Of a stretch of DNA of 53,599 nt, positions 7,761 to 16,053 are shown piece after piece. The stretch lies in contig DGHZ01000010.1 in assembly GCA_002392945.1 (NCBI GenBank), forward strand, positions 1-53,599, in the 5' to 3' direction. The translations under genes and the position numbers were made by a program. Every line of letters starts with the position of its first letter. Position 1 is the stretch's first letter. The notes under the pieces are model-generated. The model did not search any database. It saw only the letters and a program-made list of their open reading frames with translations, and was not told the DNA's origin. The stretch comes from Caryophanales bacterium UBA3835. GTDB lineage: Bacteria > Bacillota_I > Bacilli_A > RFN20 > CAG-826.

Positions 7761-7789
7761 ATTATATTGAAAATAAATTGATATGTAAA
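7761..7789 (-). promoter_or_regulatory. Sigma-A promoter of a leaderless SDR gene
   Basis: Minus strand: TTTACA (7784-7789), 17 nt, TATAAT (7761-7766), then 9 nt to the ATG at 7751. Confidence 0.75.
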
Positions 7790-7835
7790 AGAGACAATTT
7801 TCTCACGTGCGTAACCTATCTTTATTAAAAAATGC

Positions 7836-7864
7836 TTGCAATCACTTCCCTAGATAAATATATT
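7836..7864 (+). promoter_or_regulatory. Promoter of the large lipoprotein gene
   Basis: TTGCAA (7836-7841), 17 nt, TATATT (7859-7864), 43 nt before the start codon. Confidence 0.65.
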
Positions 7865-7907
7865 TATAAACAAATCTTAAAAATTAATGAAAGGAGAAAA
7901 ACTACTT

Positions 7908-9860
7908 ATGAAAAAGAAGACATTAATTGTTCCTGTTGTAGCGGCTATGCTAGCTGTATCATGTGGCTCTGCTCCAACAGTGAGAGATTGGTCTGAGGAT
8001 GTTAAGAGCTTTATGTCTGAAAAATTAGGCGAAGTTCTTCCATTTCTTGCCTTAGACGAAGCATCAACAGTTATTGGATATGAAGCAGATGAATTTGGTG
8101 GTTATTTCAGTGCATATGATGATAATGCAACCAATTTAGTTGAAGCTTATGGACAAAAATTAGTTGATGAAGCAAAGTTTGTTTTTGACCAAGATTCAGG
8201 TGCTTATTATAAGGAAAACGAACTTTCTACCATTCAAGTAGCGCTCAGCTATTATGATGCGCAATCAGGAGTTACCCCAGGTAATGAAATCAACGTTAAC
8301 TTCATGTATAACGAATCACCTGAAATTGGTGATTGGAGTGCCGATGTTAAAACTAAAATGCAATCAATGTTTGGCATGGTGTTCCCATATGCCTCTATCG
8401 ATAAAGGTGAAATTTTCCGTTTTGGTACATCTACCGAAGTAGAATTCTACATGTTTGGTGAGGTTGAAAGTAATAAATGTGTTACTTATCTTACCAGATT
8501 AACTCAAGTTGGCTTTGAAATTTACGTAGATGAGTCTTATAACTACTACGCTTTAGCTCAAGTTGGTGACAACACAGTTAAAGTTGAAGTAGCTTATCTC
8601 GATGAAGAAGAGGCTGCCAAATATGGTTATACTTCCGCACTTAATGAGATTGATATCTCATTTACCAGCTTAAAGAAAGATTCTTTCCCAGCTGTTGAAA
8701 CAAAATCCGGTATCGAATATTATGCTGAGGAAGAAGTACCAGTCCCAGATTTCACAGCTCAAGCAGAAGGTGTATTCTACTACTATGAACAACAAATCAT
8801 GGAACTCTTTGAAGGCTTCGAAGTGTTATACTTGGACACTTATGCTTATGGCGTTACTTCTGCCGAGTTAGCACAATACGCTAGAACATTAATTGGCCAA
8901 GGTTGGGTTCTTAGCTATTATGATGGTACAGACTACTCTCTCATGTATCCAAATTCATACATGTTGGTTGATCTTATAGACCATAGTGAGTCTGTTGATC
9001 CTAAAGATCCATATACCGCACAATTCTCATTCTACTCATATTTTTCTGATAATGGTGACTTCGAAAATGAAGACGTAGCAACAACACTTGCGTTCTTATT
9101 ACAATTACCTGCAGAATCTATCGTTGCACCAACAGAAGAAACAGATACAACTTATTATGTTGTAACTTCCTATTCTGAAGCTACCGTTGAACAAGTTGTT
9201 CCATACATTAGTTCCGCTATTTCCTACTCCGGATACTACTTCTTCAACCAAGACCTTTCTTCAGTTGAATATGAAGATCCAGAAGCAGAAGAAAAAGTTG
9301 TGAAGGCTTGCAAATATTACTTCTTAACTGATGGTTGGACCGAAGATAATAACGGACAATACATTTACTTAGAAGTTTCTAAAGACGCAGAAGTCGCTGG
9401 AAAAGTTAATGTGAGCATCAAGATTGCTGGTAACCCAGTCGAAAAGATTTGGACACCATTAGATGTTTTAGAAAAACTAGTTGCTGATACAGCTATTGGT
9501 TCTTCTCTTGGTTTTGCATCTACAGATATCCACGATCTCGGTGATGGTGAATATGTATTATCTGCATATAGATGGCCATCAGAATATGCTCAACTAATTG
9601 TTAACATAGTCATGTCTTCCATTCAGTCTGGTTTAAGAGATTTCTCTACAGAACAAACCGAATTCTTAACTAGAGAAGTTGAAATCGAAGGAGAAACTTA
9701 CACTGTTTATTACGTCGTTTATACATGGACTAGTAGAGATGGTTCAAAAACAGTGGCTCTTAACTTCAACTACTTTATTGATGGAGACGGAATGATCAAT
9801 CCAGCATTAAGCGCTTACGAGATTGCTGCTAATCCAGAAGCTCCTGAAGCTGGTGAATAA
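7908..9860 (+). CDS. Large repeat-containing lipoprotein
   Basis: 650 residues. A lipoprotein signal (MKKKTLIVPVVAAMLAVSCG) puts the lipidated Cys at residue 19, with Ala at -3 instead of the usual Leu, so the protein is anchored on the outer face of the membrane. The mature part is acidic and Tyr-rich. It appears built from diverged units of about 100 residues; the first two start with DWSEDVKSFM (28-37) and DWSADVKTKM (142-151), each followed by an LP/FP and an acidic stretch. Unit 1 resembles the N-terminus of the lipoprotein at 11554. The function is unknown; adhesion or binding is a guess. The start is set by GGAG 11 nt before ATG 7908; the ATG at 7887 is upstream of this site. Confidence 0.85.
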   Translation: MKKKTLIVPVVAAMLAVSCGSAPTVRDWSEDVKSFMSEKLGEVLPFLALDEASTVIGYEADEFGGYFSAYDDNATNLVEAYGQKLVDEAKFVFDQDSGAYYKENELSTIQVALSYYDAQSGVTPGNEINVNFMYNESPEIGDWSADVKTKMQSMFGMVFPYASIDKGEIFRFGTSTEVEFYMFGEVESNKCVTYLTRLTQVGFEIYVDESYNYYALAQVGDNTVKVEVAYLDEEEAAKYGYTSALNEIDISFTSLKKDSFPAVETKSGIEYYAEEEVPVPDFTAQAEGVFYYYEQQIMELFEGFEVLYLDTYAYGVTSAELAQYARTLIGQGWVLSYYDGTDYSLMYPNSYMLVDLIDHSESVDPKDPYTAQFSFYSYFSDNGDFENEDVATTLAFLLQLPAESIVAPTEETDTTYYVVTSYSEATVEQVVPYISSAISYSGYYFFNQDLSSVEYEDPEAEEKVVKACKYYFLTDGWTEDNNGQYIYLEVSKDAEVAGKVNVSIKIAGNPVEKIWTPLDVLEKLVADTAIGSSLGFASTDIHDLGDGEYVLSAYRWPSEYAQLIVNIVMSSIQSGLRDFSTEQTEFLTREVEIEGETYTVYYVVYTWTSRDGSKTVALNFNYFIDGDGMINPALSAYEIAANPEAPEAGE

Positions 9861-9877
9861 TTAATTATTCAATACTA

Positions 9878-9904
9878 GACTCGCCATTCGGCGGGTCTTT
9901 TATT
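9878..9904 (+). terminator. Terminator of the large lipoprotein gene
   Basis: GACTCGCC/GGCGGGTC stem (8 bp, loop ATTC) followed by TTTTATTTT. The remainder to 10074 is AT-rich with a TTTGCT/AGCAAA hairpin near 9928-9943 and no gene. Confidence 0.85.
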
Positions 9905-10074
9905 TTGCTTATAATATCTATATAAGTATTTGCTAATAGCAAAATATTCATTTTGCTTTTTCTTTAATTTAAATTAAAAGCAGTCTATTAAATTTCAATT
10001 CTAAGGGTCTTTATATTTAATGATGAGATTTGATACCTGATTTTATAAACACTTTTTATATCGCCTTTTAGACA

Positions 10075-10105
10075 CTAAAAAAGCCCTCAATAATTTTGAG
10101 AGCTT
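10075..10105 (-). terminator. Terminator of the two-gene hypothetical operon
   Basis: Minus-strand 10-bp stem AAGCTCTCAA/TTGAGGGCTT with 5-nt loop, then a T run. Confidence 0.85.
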
Positions 10106-10129
10106 ATTGGTAAATTAATAATTTGGAAA

Positions 10130-10483
10130 TTATTCAGCTGGAGAAGAAGTAACATCAACAACTTCGGCTTCAGGTTTCTTTTTAAGTCTTGCCGCTCGTC
10201 TTTGAGCTTTTTCAAAGTCACGATCACTTTTCTTCGCGTTGACTAATAAGACAATCACACTAACGACCACACTAACGCCAAGAACAATTAAGCCACATGT
10301 AAGGAAGCTAGTTCCAAATACGTTTCTAACATATGAATTGGCGTATCTAAGTCCAGAATATGGGCTTAAGAATTCACAAATAAAGCCTAATAGAGTATAA
10401 ACTAATCCCCATAAGCCTAATAACAATAAGGCTGAATAGGCAATTATTTCAAAAATAGAAAGTTGTTTTAGTTTTCTCTTCAT
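10130..10483 (-). CDS. Small two-helix membrane protein, hypothetical
   Basis: 117 residues, not recognised. Two membrane segments (about 13-35 and 52-82) are followed by a charged, Lys/Arg-rich cytoplasmic tail (RAARLKKKPEAEV). It starts 21 nt after the upstream 280-aa gene, behind GGAGAA, so the two form an operon. Nothing in the sequence gives a function. It lies between the two related lipoprotein genes, but on the opposite strand. Confidence 0.72.
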   Translation of the reverse strand: MKRKLKQLSIFEIIAYSALLLLGLWGLVYTLLGFICEFLSPYSGLRYANSYVRNVFGTSFLTCGLIVLGVSVVVSVIVLLVNAKKSDRDFEKAQRRAARLKKKPEAEVVDVTSSPAE

Positions 10484-10504
10484 ATTTTATTCTCCAAATA
10501 ATAA

Positions 10505-11347
10505 TTACGCTTTAGCGGTAGAACTATTACGGATATCCGCAAGCATTTCTTGGAGAGCTTTATTAAACTTCTCTTGCCATTTTGGTCCATTTAATGTGAA
10601 TTTCGCATTCACTCCATCTAATGCTTCTTTAAATAAATCTGGGAAGTTTTTATTATCTCTTCTATCTCTTCTACCTTCAGACATTTCCACGACTTGTAAA
10701 CATTTATCTAAAACATCTAATGTTTCATTATCAGTAAATCTAGTGTGTTCCCTAATATTTCTTAACATTCTTGCATACTTAGTTAATTCATTTTGAACGA
10801 TAAAGTTAGATTGTGGAGTAGGTTTTCCACCCGATTCTCCCATCACTTTTTGGAATTCAAAGAATGATTTTTGGAAATCTTGCATCATCAAAAGATATGC
10901 AAATAAACGATATTGTCTATCATCATAAGGCATTAATTCTTCGATAATTGGTTCATTTTCATTTTGTTTTCTGGCTAAGTTCACATGGAAATAGATGATA
11001 TCTCTAATTGGTTCCATCATCGCAGTAACAAGTTCATAAATTCTTAAATGTTGAGAATGATCCACTCTAATTTTGCCTTCAGCGGTTTTCACTAAAATTG
11101 TGGAATTATCTCCATAGACTTCTTCTAAAAGTTCATCATAATTCTTTAATAATTCAGTGAACTTATCTTTGTTAGCTTCTAAGAATTTTCCTAAAGGAGT
11201 TTCTTTAGATAAGCCTTTAGTTAACACTTCTTTTCTTTGGTTATAAACCTTTTCTTCATGTTCGCGTGGTAAAACATATTCAAGAGTGTCTCTTAAATGT
11301 GTGGCAACGTGAATAATATCGAAATTGTATTGATTAATGTTTTTCAT
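10505..11347 (-). CDS. Hypothetical cytosolic helical protein, 280 aa
   Basis: Not recognised. The 280-residue protein looks almost all alpha-helical and rich in charged residues, without signal peptide or membrane segments. Stretches such as DIIHVATHLRDTLEYVLPRE and RNIREHTRFTDNETLDVLDK have amphipathic heptad-like spacing. An ATG at 11389 is in frame, but GGAGG just before ATG 11347 decides the start. It is the first gene of an operon with the small membrane protein downstream and is divergent from the second lipoprotein. Confidence 0.75.
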   Translation of the reverse strand: MKNINQYNFDIIHVATHLRDTLEYVLPREHEEKVYNQRKEVLTKGLSKETPLGKFLEANKDKFTELLKNYDELLEEVYGDNSTILVKTAEGKIRVDHSQHLRIYELVTAMMEPIRDIIYFHVNLARKQNENEPIIEELMPYDDRQYRLFAYLLMMQDFQKSFFEFQKVMGESGGKPTPQSNFIVQNELTKYARMLRNIREHTRFTDNETLDVLDKCLQVVEMSEGRRDRRDNKNFPDLFKEALDGVNAKFTLNGPKWQEKFNKALQEMLADIRNSSTAKA

Positions 11348-11553
11348 AATACTAGCCTCCTTCAATACATTAGGGAAGTTTAACTTCACCTACGGACAAT
11401 TAACTTCTAATATATTGAAACTGCTAATATTATACACAAGTTATATAAAACTACATAAAAGTTTTATTAATAATTTGAATTTGTCCACTTATTATTGCTA
11501 GATAGCAAAATAAATATTATTCTAAATAAGTAAAGATTTTAGGAGGACACTCT

Positions 11554-12741
11554 ATGAAGAAAATTTTTATTCTCCCTGCATTATTTGCTCTTGTTGCCAC
11601 TGGATGTGGTGAAGACGAACAGCCACAAAGCGTTGAATGGTCTCAAGAAATCAAAGCAGAAATGACAGAATATTTAGGTTTAGTATTACCATATGTGCAA
11701 TTCGACGAAGCAACTTTATATCATGAATGGAGCGATCAAGAAAGCGGTTATTTTATTGGAGACGATTCTGAAACCAATGTCTTAGATGGTTATGGTGATA
11801 GACTTATTAGAACTGGCTGGACAGCAGTAACTCAAGAAGGTAATGTCAATTACACCAAATCCTCAGAAGCTGGCGAATTAACATTACACTACGAGTGGTA
11901 TGAAGCTACCGAAGAATACCCATGCGGTAATGAAATTGCAATTTATGTTGAAGGAGGAGGAGTTGTTCCTCCTGGAGATGATCCAGTTACCGGAACATAC
12001 GATTTTGAGATGGCTGACTACGGATGGGCGGATGCTGAAGTAATCTCTTCGACATCACTTGCTCCAGGCTTAACCATTGATGCAAGTAAGAACAGTGGAT
12101 CCCTTGATCCAAAATATTATAGTTCTGGTGCTAGCATTAGATTATATCCTAGCAACACCATTACGTTCTCTGCTGACAACCTCACCAAGCTTGAATTTAC
12201 TTTTACAAGAATTGATGACAATTTTGCATTTACTCCAGATTCAGGAACATTTGAAGCTGATCTAAGTGAAAAAACTGGTGTTTGGACTGGCAATGCTGCC
12301 TCTGTCACATTCACATTAGGAAGCACTTCCGGAAAACAAATTCGTATTTCAAAAGTTACTGCTACAGGTACCTTCTCTGGCGGAAGTTCACCAATTGTAC
12401 CAGGCGGAGATGAAAGAACTGTGGAAGATATTGCTAAAGATATCTGTAGTGCTTTAGAGATGCCAACAAGCCAGATTTCATGGGACGGACAAGACGCATA
12501 CATCGGTGTTGTTTTTGATGGTGTCTCTAATCTAGAAGAAGCATGTCTTGCTGGTATTGATTATTTACCAGATTATGTAGAAGAATATGCTGATCCGGAA
12601 GCAGGTGAATGGGAAGATGGAGATGAAGGCTATTTTGCTTACTATATCGATGCTGAAAGTTTAATCTATATAGATATTGGCTCATATCTTTCTGGTAACG
12701 AATATGTTACTCAATATTGCATTTATCAAATGGCCTATTAA
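11554..12741 (+). CDS. Lipoprotein sharing an N-terminal unit with the 7908 protein
   Basis: 395 residues. The signal MKKIFILPALFALVATGCG gives lipidated Cys18, again with Ala at -3. Residues 29-133 match unit 1 of the lipoprotein at 7908: WS, LGLVLPYVQFDEA, a D/E-rich turn, YGDRLI and GNEIAIYV all align. A beta-rich middle domain (about 148-275) resembles surface binding modules of gut bacteria. The C-terminus (about 285-395) looks like another diverged unit. AGGAGG precedes the ATG. Function unknown; the pair looks like duplicated and shuffled surface proteins. Confidence 0.83.
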   Translation: MKKIFILPALFALVATGCGEDEQPQSVEWSQEIKAEMTEYLGLVLPYVQFDEATLYHEWSDQESGYFIGDDSETNVLDGYGDRLIRTGWTAVTQEGNVNYTKSSEAGELTLHYEWYEATEEYPCGNEIAIYVEGGGVVPPGDDPVTGTYDFEMADYGWADAEVISSTSLAPGLTIDASKNSGSLDPKYYSSGASIRLYPSNTITFSADNLTKLEFTFTRIDDNFAFTPDSGTFEADLSEKTGVWTGNAASVTFTLGSTSGKQIRISKVTATGTFSGGSSPIVPGGDERTVEDIAKDICSALEMPTSQISWDGQDAYIGVVFDGVSNLEEACLAGIDYLPDYVEEYADPEAGEWEDGDEGYFAYYIDAESLIYIDIGSYLSGNEYVTQYCIYQMAY

Positions 12742-12758
12742 TTATTAAGACAAACTAA

Positions 12759-12788
12759 AAGGCCTTAGCGGTTGCTAAGACCTTTTTT
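12759..12788 (+). terminator. Terminator of the second lipoprotein gene
   Basis: 11-bp stem with one mismatch (AAGGCCTTAGC/GCTAAGACCTT, loop GGTT) and a T run. Confidence 0.8.
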
Positions 12789-12805
12789 ATTATCTTAGAT
12801 AATAA

Positions 12806-13357
12806 TTACTTAATTGGATTCTCCGCTTGGATGACTCCGTATCCACCATCTTTTCTAATATAAACAGTAGAGATACGATCATCTTCTTCATCGAGATACA
12901 CAAAGAAGTCATGTCCTAAGGCTTCCATTCTAGTAATAGCCTCTTCAATAGACATTGGTTGAAGATAATAAGATTTAGTTCTTACAACGACATCTTCTTC
13001 ATCTTCTTTCTTTTCTTCTTTGATTTCTTCAAAGTTAATAGCTTTTCCTAAAGAAATACGGCCATTACTTCTATCCATTCTGGTTTTAATTTTTCTCATT
13101 TGGCCTTCAAGCTTATCCACTACTAAGTCGATAGCAGCGTATAAATCTTGATGCTCAACTTCTGCTCTTAAAGGCATAGAAGGTAAAAAGATTGTGACTT
13201 CAACTTTTTGCGCTTCTTTATGAGCGGAAACAACACAACGACATTCGACTTCGTCGTTAATAAGGAAGTACTTGTCCATCTTGGCAAGTTTTGTTTGCAA
13301 TGCATTCGAAATACCTTCGGTAACTTGAATGTTTTTGCCACTAATTACATATTTCAT
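12806..13357 (-). CDS. hpf: Ribosome hibernation promoting factor, long form
   Basis: 183 residues, the length of long HPF. The N-terminal beta-alpha domain (1-100) binds the 30S subunit where mRNA and tRNA sit (start MKYVISGKNIQVTEGI). An acidic linker follows (EEIKEEKKEDEEDV). The C-terminal dimerisation domain (about 125-183, RTKSYYLQPMSIEEAITRME to GHDFFVYLDEE) joins two ribosomes into 100S particles in stationary phase. AAGGAG precedes the ATG and TATAAT is at 13409-13414. It is a single-gene unit after metK. Confidence 0.96.
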   Translation of the reverse strand: MKYVISGKNIQVTEGISNALQTKLAKMDKYFLINDEVECRCVVSAHKEAQKVEVTIFLPSMPLRAEVEHQDLYAAIDLVVDKLEGQMRKIKTRMDRSNGRISLGKAINFEEIKEEKKEDEEDVVVRTKSYYLQPMSIEEAITRMEALGHDFFVYLDEEDDRISTVYIRKDGGYGVIQAENPIK

Positions 13358-13427
13358 GATATTTATCTCCTTTCCAAATCACTGAAATAGGATTTTTAAG
13401 ACACTTTTATTATAACTCTAAAAAGTC

Positions 13428-13441
13428 CTCTATTTATAGAG
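13428..13441 (-). terminator. Weak terminator of metK next to the hpf promoter
   Basis: Minus-strand CTCTA/TAGAG stem with a 4-nt loop and CTTTTT downstream, about 25 nt past the metK stop and immediately upstream of the hpf TATAAT (13409-13414). Confidence 0.5.
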
Positions 13442-13466
13442 TAATTGATATATTTTTTGCTTAATT

Positions 13467-14630
13467 CTAATTTAAAAGTTTTTTAATATCTTCAACTTTA
13501 TCAAGTTTTTCCCAAGGTAAATCAATATCAGGGCGACCAAAATGACCATAATTCGAGATATCTTGATATTTAAATGTTGGTTTTTTAAGTGAGAAGTTTT
13601 TAATTATCATGCCAGGACGACAATCAAATACTTTATGGATAACTTCTAAAATCTTTTCATCTGGATATTTACTAGTCTTGAAAGTTTTAACTCCAATACT
13701 TAATGGATAATTAACTCCAATTGCATAAGAGAGTTGCACTTCTAAACGGTCCGCGACTCCTGCGGCTACTAAGTTTTTAGCAATATATCGAGCCATATAT
13801 GCTCCACTTCTATCAACTTTTGAAGGGTCTTTTCCTGAGAAAGCTCCTCCACCATGATTAGCGGATCCACCATAAGTATCAACAATAATCTTTCTACCGG
13901 TTAAGCCAGTATCTCCAGCAGGTCCCCCTAAAACAAATCTACCAGTTGGATTAATTAAATATTTAAAATCAGTATTTAAACCAAATGATTTAGCGACTTC
14001 TTGCATAATATTTTTATGAATATATTCTTTAAATTCATCTAGATTAATATCTTCATCGTGTTGCACGGACATTAGCATATTATCAATACGAATATGTTTA
14101 GGATCGGTGTAGTCGATAGTCACTTGACTCTTCATATCAGGTCTAGCACCCTTAAAAAGCCCTCTACGACGTTTTTCAGAGGCATCCCTAACAAGTTTAT
14201 GGGCAATAGAAATTGCAAGCGGCATATACCCACTAGTCTCATTTGTAGCGTAGCCAAACATTAAACCTTGGTCACCCGCTCCTAAATCTTCAGGTTTCTT
14301 TTGATTTACTCCTTGATTAATATCAGGAGATTGTTGTTTAGTCTTATCAACGATTTCTATCGTATGATAATCACATCCATATTCAGGTTTATCATAACCA
14401 ATCTTCTTTAATACATCTTTAACGATTTGAGAGATATCGACTTTTTCTTTACAAGTAATTTCTCCTCCTACAAGGATAAAGTTTGTAGTCGCAAAAGTCT
14501 CACACGCCACATGAGCATTTGGATCCACTTTTAAACACGCATCTAACACTGCGTCACTAATCTGGTCACATACTTTATCTGGATGACCCTCACTAACTGA
14601 TTCTGAAGTAAATAAGATTTTTTCTTTCAT
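13467..14630 (-). CDS. metK: S-adenosylmethionine synthetase
   Basis: 387 residues, full length. It makes SAM from methionine and ATP. The N-terminal FTSESVSEGHPDKVCDQISD binds methionine and ATP. GAGDQGLMFGYA and the glycine-rich GGGAFSGKDPSKVDRS are the two family signatures, and the conserved Lys and Asp metal ligands are present. AAGG lies upstream of the ATG. Expression should be governed by the S-box riboswitch and terminator at 14656-14795, which stop transcription when SAM is plentiful. Confidence 0.98.
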   Translation of the reverse strand: MKEKILFTSESVSEGHPDKVCDQISDAVLDACLKVDPNAHVACETFATTNFILVGGEITCKEKVDISQIVKDVLKKIGYDKPEYGCDYHTIEIVDKTKQQSPDINQGVNQKKPEDLGAGDQGLMFGYATNETSGYMPLAISIAHKLVRDASEKRRRGLFKGARPDMKSQVTIDYTDPKHIRIDNMLMSVQHDEDINLDEFKEYIHKNIMQEVAKSFGLNTDFKYLINPTGRFVLGGPAGDTGLTGRKIIVDTYGGSANHGGGAFSGKDPSKVDRSGAYMARYIAKNLVAAGVADRLEVQLSYAIGVNYPLSIGVKTFKTSKYPDEKILEVIHKVFDCRPGMIIKNFSLKKPTFKYQDISNYGHFGRPDIDLPWEKLDKVEDIKKLLN

Positions 14631-14655
14631 GATGATATACCTTCTATAAAAATAA

Positions 14656-14681
14656 AACTTCCCCCAGAATTGGGAGAAGTT
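14656..14681 (-). terminator. SAM riboswitch expression-platform terminator
   Basis: Minus-strand 11-bp stem (AACTTCTCCCA/TGGGGGAAGTT, loop ATTC) followed by TTATTTTTA, between the aptamer and metK. Confidence 0.88.
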
Positions 14682-14695
14682 ATTTTTCTTCTCAA

Positions 14696-14795
14696 CTTAT
14701 CGATCAAAGTTCTGGGACTTTGCTAAGGAGAGCACTTACTCTTCCGAGAGTTGCTATCGTGTTTTTTCATCCTTTTTATCACGATTCTGGATAAG
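14696..14795 (-). promoter_or_regulatory. SAM riboswitch (S-box, diverged) before metK
   Basis: On the minus strand CTTATC and GATAAG close helix P1. Inside come the P2 arms ATCGTG/CACGAT enclosing GGATGAA, then GCAACTCTC, a small P3 (CTCT/AGAG), GTGCTCTCCTTAGCA matching the conserved TGCTAA-TCC-GCA region, and P4 (AAAGT/ACTTT). Position before metK and a following terminator agree with an OFF switch. P2 is more A-rich than the consensus, so SAM-I or a SAM-I/IV variant are both possible. Confidence 0.85.
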
Positions 14796-14819
14796 CATTA
14801 ATATGATATATAAATATTA

Positions 14820-15068
14820 TTATTTATTCAAGTATTGTTTAATAGCTTGGGCTAATTGGTCAGGACAACTGGTGCCGTTTCGACATTGAATACCGTTAAG
14901 TCTTTTATATGCTTCTTCTAACGACATACCTACAAGTAGAGCCGCTAAACCTTGAGTGTTACCTCTACATCCACGAATAATCTTCACCTGTTTAATAATG
15001 CCATCTTCATGGTCGATAAACATCTCAATGGAGCAAGTTCCTTTAGGATAGTAATGGATAGTTTCCAT
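14820..15068 (-). CDS. TSCPD domain protein
   Basis: 82 residues. The C-terminal motif RNGTSCPDQLAQAI is the TSCPD signature, and CRGNTQGLAALLVGM precedes it. Stand-alone TSCPD proteins of this size (TIGR03905 family) are common in Firmicutes. They resemble the C-terminal domain of B12-dependent ribonucleotide reductases, but their role is not established. Two Cys pairs could bind metal. Translation is coupled to pduL by a TAATG overlap. No terminator is visible before the metK riboswitch, so some read-through is possible. Confidence 0.85.
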   Translation of the reverse strand: METIHYYPKGTCSIEMFIDHEDGIIKQVKIIRGCRGNTQGLAALLVGMSLEEAYKRLNGIQCRNGTSCPDQLAQAIKQYLNK

Positions 15069-15640
15069 TATTTAACAATTCTCCCATAGACTGTTCCAGC
15101 ACAACCAGCTGCGTTGCTTTCATCAGTGTCGATATGCATTGCTAGAGCAAAATCTTCTCTAACTCTCACCACAACATCGCCAAAGATTAGGCTTCTACCT
15201 GGATTATTAACTTCTACTTTAACAATTTCACCGTTTTTTACACCAAATTCTTCAGCATCTTTTGGAGTCATATGAATATGTCTTTTCGCAACGATACAGC
15301 CTTCAGATAATTCCACTTCTCCAGCAGGGCCCACTAATTTAATAGCAGGAGAACCCGCTAAATCGCCAGATTCTCTAACCACTGCAGGAACACCTAAAGT
15401 TCTAGCATCAGTTGCAGAGACTTCAACTTGTCCAGCTTTTCTAAATGGTCCTAGGATGGAGACATTAGGAATAGTCTTTTTAGGTCCAACGATATCTAAT
15501 CTAGAAAAAGAGACGAATTGACCTGGTTGAGATAAAGGTGCTCTGACTTCGAGTTTGGCATCTTCACCAAATAAAATCTTAAATTGTTCTTCAGTGACGT
15601 GAATATGACGTGCACTGGTTTCCACTAATATTTCTTTCAT
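15068..15640 (-). CDS. pduL: PduL-type phosphate acyltransferase (phosphotransacetylase)
   Basis: 190 residues. It converts acetyl-CoA or propionyl-CoA to acyl phosphate. ARHIHVTEEQF and KRHIHMTPKDAEEFG are the two paired zinc-binding repeats of the PduL fold, with a further His in ALAMHIDTDES. There is no N-terminal encapsulation peptide and no microcompartment shell gene nearby, so this is probably the free cytosolic form that, with an acetate kinase elsewhere, yields ATP from acetyl-CoA. AAGG precedes the ATG. It forms an operon with the TSCPD gene. Confidence 0.92.
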   Translation of the reverse strand: MKEILVETSARHIHVTEEQFKILFGEDAKLEVRAPLSQPGQFVSFSRLDIVGPKKTIPNVSILGPFRKAGQVEVSATDARTLGVPAVVRESGDLAGSPAIKLVGPAGEVELSEGCIVAKRHIHMTPKDAEEFGVKNGEIVKVEVNNPGRSLIFGDVVVRVREDFALAMHIDTDESNAAGCAGTVYGRIVK

Positions 15641-15746
15641 TTTTGTATACCTTCTTTATAGCGATACATATTTTAACAAATATAAGACTAAAAATCACTT
15701 GTCTTTTATCATTATTTTTCTTACAATAATCAAGCAACTTGAAAAT

Positions 15747-15831
15747 GCGCAGGTGGCGGAACTGGTAGACGCGTACGTTTGAGGGGCGTATATCGCAAGA
15801 TGTGTGAGTTCGATTCTCATCCCGCGCACCA
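15747..15831 (+). tRNA. tRNA-Leu (GAG)
   Basis: 85 nt with encoded CCA. Stem TACGT/GCGTA encloses loop TTGAGGG, anticodon GAG, reading CUC/CUU. A long variable arm and the GCGC acceptor end fit tRNA-Leu. Confidence 0.93.
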
Positions 15832-15958
15832 TCAAGAAATTAACACTATGTGTTAAATAGGACAAGGTCCATAAAAACAAAAAAATACGTCTTGAAAGGC
15901 GTGTTTTTTATATTTGTGTCCGTTGAAAAGCGCAAAAAAGAAAAACACAAAATAATTT
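15832..15958. other. Spacer after tRNA-Leu with hairpins and terminator
   Basis: First part of the 488-bp gene-free stretch 15832-16319. It holds TTAACAC/GTGTTAA (15840-15856), GGAC/GTCC (15860-15870) and a plus-strand terminator ACGTCT/AGGCGT plus T run (15887-15909), then an A-rich stretch with no gene. Confidence 0.6.
15887..15909 (+). terminator. Terminator after tRNA-Leu(GAG)
   Basis: 6-bp stem ACGTCT/AGGCGT, loop TGAA, followed by GTTTTTTA. Confidence 0.65.
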
Positions 15959-16030
15959 CATCCTAATATTTATATTATATATTTCTATTAATTTATTACT
16001 TTGTACTAATTTAATATAAATATAAGGATG
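15959..16030. repeat. 19-bp inverted repeat, 34-nt spacer
   Basis: CATCCTAATATTTATATTA (15959-15977) and TAATATAAATATAAGGATG (16012-16030) are reverse complements at 18 of 19 positions. It sits just upstream of the putative ncRNA promoter and has no T run, so it is not an ordinary terminator. Confidence 0.75.
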
Positions 16031-16053
16031 CTGATGATTGACAAAAAAATGTA

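Noticed and set aside
7887..7907. Upstream ATG for the large lipoprotein
   Set aside because: It would place the GGAG ribosome site inside the coding region and spoil the lipoprotein signal peptide.
12117..12503. 128-codon minus-strand frame opposite the second lipoprotein
   Set aside because: Shadow of a clear lipoprotein gene; no ribosome site, no known motif.
15068..15640. Bacterial microcompartment locus suggested by pduL
   Set aside because: No shell protein, no encapsulation peptide and no diol or ethanolamine genes nearby; the free phosphotransacetylase role is simpler.
15695..15880. Minus-strand frame of 61 codons over tRNA-Leu
   Set aside because: Antisense of the tRNA gene, without ribosome site or promoter.
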